In this document: positions 4,851 through 7,688 of the stretch, one piece after another
How the letters are laid out: each line of letters starts with the position of its first letter
Numbering within the stretch: the first letter of the stretch is position 1
Source: UBA7803 sp041686955
Lineage (GTDB): Bacteria; Pseudomonadota; Gammaproteobacteria; Pseudomonadales; Azotimanducaceae
Length of the DNA: 7,688 nucleotides
Assembly (NCBI GenBank): GCA_041686955.1
Contig: JAWLCV010000120.1
Coordinates: 1 to 7,688, forward strand
Reading direction: 5' to 3'
Notes under the pieces: model-generated
Database searches by the model: none
Seen by the model: the letters and a program-made list of their open reading frames with translations, nothing else
Told to the model about the DNA's origin: nothing
Position numbers and translations under genes: made by a program

Positions 4851-6605
4851 ATGTTGCGTACCCTGCTCATTGTCGCGCTGTTGTTCACCGCTGGCTGCAA
4901 CGGTCGCGACGACGACGAGGCGCCGGACACGGTGCCGGATCGCGCCCCGCCCGCCGAGCCGACCGCCGCTGCGCTTCACGCGGCTGGCGTCGCCCCGGCC
5001 CGGGCGACCCCGATCCCGCCGGCGGCCCTGACCGCGGCCGAAGCCATCTCCGCCGAACGTATTCGCACCGATGTCGCGGAGCTCGCGAGCGACGCCTACG
5101 GCGGCCGGGAGCCCGGAACCGCCGGCGATGCCAAGGCGCGCGCGTATCTGGCGAGCCGGCTGCAGGCCCTCGGCTACGCACCCGGTGCCGCCGACGGATA
5201 CCAGCAGCGCTTCGATCTGGTGAGCATCACCGCGGCGCAGCCGGATACGTGGCCGTTCCGCCGCGGTGAGGAAACCCGCACCTTCAGTCAGCAGGAGGAC
5301 TTCATCGTCGCCAGCGGCGCTCAGCGCGAGCGGGTCGCGGTGGAGGACGCCGAGCTGGTGTTCGTCGGCTACGGCATCCAGGCACCGGAATACGAGTGGG
5401 ACGACTTCGGTGACGCGGATCTCCGGGGCAAGGTGCTGGTGATTCTGAACAACGATCCGGACTGGGATCCCGAGCTCTTCGAGGGCGAGCGCCGGCTCTA
5501 CTACGGCCGCTGGACCTACAAGTACGAGAGCGCGGCGCGCCAGGGGGCCGCAGGCGCCATCATCATCCACACCACCCCTTCCGCCGGGTACCCCTGGCAG
5601 GTGGTGGAGACCTCCTGGTCGGGTCCGCAATTCGAGCTGCCCCAGGGCGACGAGCCGCGCCTCGAGGTGAAGGCGTGGCTGACCGAGGCGGCGGCCCGTG
5701 AGCTCGTGTCCTGGTCCGGCCATGAGCTCGACGAGCTGGTTGAGGCGGCGAAGAGCCGCGACTTCGAGCCCGTGCCTCTGAACGTCACCACCGGCATCGC
5801 GCTCGAGAACCGGGTCGAGCGCACCGGCACCGCCAACGTGCTCGGCTTGCTGGAAGGCAGCGATCCCGAGCTCGCCAACGAGGTGGTGATCTTCACCGCC
5901 CACCACGACCACCTGGGCACCGATGCCGACGCGGCCGCCGGCGAAGACGCCATCTACAACGGCGCGCTCGACAACGCCGCCGGCGTGGCCGAGGTGCTGG
6001 CCATCGCCGAGGCCTTCACCCGGCTCCCCGAGCGCCCGCGCCGTTCCATACTCATCAACTTCGTGGCGGCGGAGGAACAGGGGCTCCTGGGCTCGAAGTA
6101 CTATGCCCGGCACCCCACCTTCCCGCCGGGACGCATTGCCGCCAACCTCAACTTCGACGGCGGCGCCATCTGGGGCGAAACGGAGGACATCGGCTTCATC
6201 GGCCTCGGCAAGTCCGATCTCGATCAGGTGGCGCGCACGGTGGCCGACCACCAGGAGCGGGCGCTGGAAGGCGATCAGGATCCGAGCAAGGGCTACTACT
6301 ACCGCTCGGACCAGTTCAGCTTCGCCGCCATCGGCGTTCCCGCCATCTATCCCGACGCCGGCCGGCGGGTGGTGGGCAAGCCGGAGGGCTGGGGCCAGGC
6401 GCAGATGGATGAATACACCGAGCGCCACTACCACCAGCCGAGCGACGAGCTTACGGACGCCTGGGACTCCTCCGGACTGGTGCAGGAGGCGGAGTTCGGC
6501 TTCCTGGCCGGCATGATCATCGCCAACCGGGACGAGATGCCCCGCTGGAGCCCGGGGGACGAGTTCGAGGCCGAGCGTCTTCGGGCTCTCCAGGCTCTGG
6601 AGTAA
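4851..6605 (+). CDS. M28 family metallopeptidase, lipoprotein with PA domain
   Basis: A 584-residue, zinc-dependent, probably aminopeptidase-type enzyme. The N-terminus MLRTLLIVALLFTAGC is a lipoprotein signal with the lipidated Cys at 16. The next residues are Asn-Gly rather than Asp, which favours the outer membrane. A Pro/Ala-rich linker (about 20-60) follows. A protease-associated (PA) domain spans about 163-290, with VFVGYGIQAPEYEWDDF, GKVLVILNNDP and AGAIIIH. The M28 catalytic domain starts near TANVLG (326). Its two-zinc site is complete: H351 and D353 in AHHDHLG, the bridging D374 in GALDNAAG, catalytic E408 and ligand E409 in AAEEQGLLGS, D436 in LNFDGG, and H528 in YHQPSDE. The order signal-PA-M28 and the length match known secreted M28 aminopeptidases. 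It probably trims peptides in the periplasm or at the cell surface. No convincing promoter is visible in the 83-base gap upstream, so it may be read through from the TPR gene. Confidence 0.94.
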   Translation: MLRTLLIVALLFTAGCNGRDDDEAPDTVPDRAPPAEPTAAALHAAGVAPARATPIPPAALTAAEAISAERIRTDVAELASDAYGGREPGTAGDAKARAYLASRLQALGYAPGAADGYQQRFDLVSITAAQPDTWPFRRGEETRTFSQQEDFIVASGAQRERVAVEDAELVFVGYGIQAPEYEWDDFGDADLRGKVLVILNNDPDWDPELFEGERRLYYGRWTYKYESAARQGAAGAIIIHTTPSAGYPWQVVETSWSGPQFELPQGDEPRLEVKAWLTEAAARELVSWSGHELDELVEAAKSRDFEPVPLNVTTGIALENRVERTGTANVLGLLEGSDPELANEVVIFTAHHDHLGTDADAAAGEDAIYNGALDNAAGVAEVLAIAEAFTRLPERPRRSILINFVAAEEQGLLGSKYYARHPTFPPGRIAANLNFDGGAIWGETEDIGFIGLGKSDLDQVARTVADHQERALEGDQDPSKGYYYRSDQFSFAAIGVPAIYPDAGRRVVGKPEGWGQAQMDEYTERHYHQPSDELTDAWDSSGLVQEAEFGFLAGMIIANRDEMPRWSPGDEFEAERLRALQALE

Positions 6606-6631
6606 CCAGGCGCACCACGCGAGAACTCTTC

Positions 6632-6640
6632 TGCTAGCAT
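6632..6640 (+). promoter_or_regulatory. Candidate extended -10 promoter for the GST gene
   Basis: TGCTAGCAT combines the extended -10 TGn with TAGCAT (4/6 match to TATAAT). It sits in the 71-base gap, 36 bases before the GST start. There is no good -35, which is tolerable for an extended -10 promoter. It suggests the GST gene has its own transcript rather than only read-through from the peptidase. Confidence 0.35.
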
Positions 6641-6676
6641 CTGGCACTCCAAGGTGGCCATCGAACGGAGTCGCCC

Positions 6677-7300
6677 ATGACGCTGAAACTGTACGCCGCA
6701 CCGCGGACCCGGAGTCTCAGGGTTGCCTGGCTGCTGGAGGAGCTCGGAGTCGACTACGAGGTGATCCTCTCCGAGTTCCAGCCCACACAGACTCGGTTCT
6801 TCGTGCAGCAGACGCCCACCGGGAAGTTCCCAACCCTGGACGACGACGGCTTCATCCTGTTCGAGTCGGGCGCCATCGTGGAGTACCTGCTCGAGAAGTT
6901 CCCGGGCTCCTCCCTGGTGCCGCCGCCCGGCACCCGGGAGAAGGGCGAATGGCTTCAGTGGTGCCATTTCGCGGAGGCCACCCTGTTCGCGCCCCTCGGC
7001 ATCGTCGTCTGGCTGGCGGTCTATCGGGACGACGCGGCCGAGCACCCGGCGCTCATCGAGGACGCGCGGCAGCGGGCGGGCCAGGCGTTGGCCCTGCTGG
7101 AACAGCATCTGGCCGACAGGGAGTGGGTCGTGGGCAGCGGCTTCACCGCGGCCGATATCATGCTGGGTTTCACCCTGCTGGCGGCCCGGCTGCTCGGCGT
7201 GCTGGAGGCGGATTCCCCGCTGGGGCGCTACCTGGAACGGCTCGAAGGGCGGCCGGCTTACCAGCGGGCGCTGACCAAGACGGGCGGGTTCAACCGCTGA
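6677..7300 (+). CDS. Glutathione S-transferase family protein
   Basis: A 207-residue cytosolic GST of standard length. The N-terminal thioredoxin-like domain (1-78) begins LKLYAAPRTRSLRVAWLLEELG, where S13 is the likely residue that activates the glutathione thiol. It continues with TGKFPTL, with P52 as the conserved cis-proline, and FESGAIVEYL, where E63-S64 bind the gamma-glutamyl part. The helical C-terminal domain (about 88-200) contains FTAADIMLG, the hydrophobic staple/N-capping box of the GST fold. These features point to the theta/beta-like bacterial group, which conjugates or isomerises electrophiles or acts as a lyase or thiol transferase; the substrate is unknown. The start is ATG 6677 with ACGGAG at 6665-6670, six bases before it. 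The gene ends 21 bases from the oppositely oriented membrane-protein gene. It is not close enough to the VOC operon to be considered part of it. Confidence 0.93.
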   Translation: MTLKLYAAPRTRSLRVAWLLEELGVDYEVILSEFQPTQTRFFVQQTPTGKFPTLDDDGFILFESGAIVEYLLEKFPGSSLVPPPGTREKGEWLQWCHFAEATLFAPLGIVVWLAVYRDDAAEHPALIEDARQRAGQALALLEQHLADREWVVGSGFTAADIMLGFTLLAARLLGVLEADSPLGRYLERLEGRPAYQRALTKTGGFNR

Positions 7301-7318
7301 CGCCGGGACGACGCGGCG
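7301..7318. terminator. Weak hairpin between convergent genes
   Basis: CGCCG (7301-7305) can pair with CGGCG (7314-7318) around an eight-base loop, in the 21-base gap between the converging GST and membrane-protein genes. There is no T-run on either strand. It may help end both transcripts, but a five-base GC stem is common by chance at this composition. Confidence 0.2.
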
Positions 7319-7321
7319 CGG

Positions 7322-7669
7322 TCAGCCGTTCGACAGCCGGGCCTGCAGCAGCCGGATCACCGTGGCCGCCGCGAGCACCGGCAGGCTGAGCACCGCCATC
7401 ACCATCAGGCCCAGCGGCCACAGCGACAGGCCCGATGCGGTCAGCAGCAGACCTGCGAGCTGGCCGAGCCCGGACCATAGGGCGATCTTCCAGGCGCTCG
7501 CGCGGGTGACGAAGGCGGCCAGACCCCCGAGGACGTAGATGACGGGCAGGCCCACGGACCAGTAGGCCTCCTTGTCCCAGGCTTCGCCCCCGCCGGCCGC
7601 CATGGAGATCGCCAGCCAGGTGATCAGCGAGGCCACGAACACGGCCGCCAGGATGACGTCGATCTTCAC
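7322..7669 (-). CDS. Small hypothetical four-helix membrane protein
   Basis: A 115-residue protein that I do not recognise as a named family. Hydrophobic stretches at about 5-25, 36-55, 61-79 and 83-107 suggest four transmembrane helices. A short polar loop (GGGEAWDKEAYW, 26-37) follows helix 1, and there are few charges elsewhere. Basic residues at 106-111 (RLLQAR) would place the C-terminus in the cytoplasm by the positive-inside rule. There are no catalytic motifs. The start is a GTG at 7669, supported by GAGAGG nine bases upstream (plus-strand 7679-7684). Upstream sequence runs out at the window edge, so an earlier in-frame start cannot be excluded. It converges on the GST gene. Its base composition matches its neighbours. 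Confidence 0.7.
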   Translation of the reverse strand: MKIDVILAAVFVASLITWLAISMAAGGGEAWDKEAYWSVGLPVIYVLGGLAAFVTRASAWKIALWSGLGQLAGLLLTASGLSLWPLGLMVMAVLSLPVLAAATVIRLLQARLSNG

Positions 7670-7678
7670 GCCGGGTCG

Positions 7679-7684
7679 CCTCTC
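7679..7684 (-). promoter_or_regulatory. Ribosome binding site for the GTG-start membrane protein
   Basis: On the minus strand this reads GAGAGG, nine bases before the GTG. It is the main reason to accept a GTG start so near the window edge. Confidence 0.55.
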
Positions 7685-7688
7685 GTCG

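Noticed and set aside
4704..6701. A 665-codon open frame on the minus strand covering the whole M28 peptidase gene.
   Set aside because: It mirrors a gene with complete catalytic motifs. Its translation is a Gly/Val/Arg/Leu/His-rich string without recognisable motifs, as expected from antisense frames in GC-rich DNA where stop codons are rare.

Overview
The window is GC-rich and densely coded, with strong G/C preference at third codon positions and Shine-Dalgarno-type ribosome sites. The protein families and this style fit a high-GC proteobacterium, most likely a gammaproteobacterium; this is inference from family content, not from a marker gene. Eight protein-coding genes fill almost all of the sequence. 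I see no rRNA, tRNA, CRISPR array, insertion sequence or phage gene.

Left part (33-3156, + strand): a tight four-gene operon. It encodes a carboxymuconolactone-decarboxylase-like (AhpD-fold) protein, two tandem paralogous VOC (glyoxalase/extradiol dioxygenase fold) metalloproteins, and a spinster-type MFS transporter whose start codon overlaps the stop of the second VOC gene. Spacings are 12 nt, 11 nt and a 1-nt overlap. This looks like part of a catabolic or small-molecule modification operon: the transporter moves a small organic molecule and the VOC and CMD-like enzymes act on it. The substrate cannot be read from the sequence, and the operon may begin upstream of the window.

Middle (3170-3925, - strand): a Y_phosphatase3-type tyrosine/lipid phosphatase that converges on the transporter gene. 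A 167-nt divergent intergenic region (3926-4092) separates it from an exported TPR protein (4093-4767, +).

Right part: the TPR gene is followed by a lipoprotein M28 metallopeptidase with a PA domain (4851-6605, +) and a glutathione S-transferase family protein (6677-7300, +). The GST gene converges on a small four-helix membrane protein (7322-7669, -, GTG start). The genes from 3170 onward look like ordinary housekeeping or accessory genes with no obvious shared pathway.

The most interesting item is the paired VOC genes. Both keep a His-His-Glu metal triad and share a C-terminal TDADV tail, and they sit between a CMD-like protein and a dedicated transporter. I do not see clear evidence of a new defence or mobile system here.
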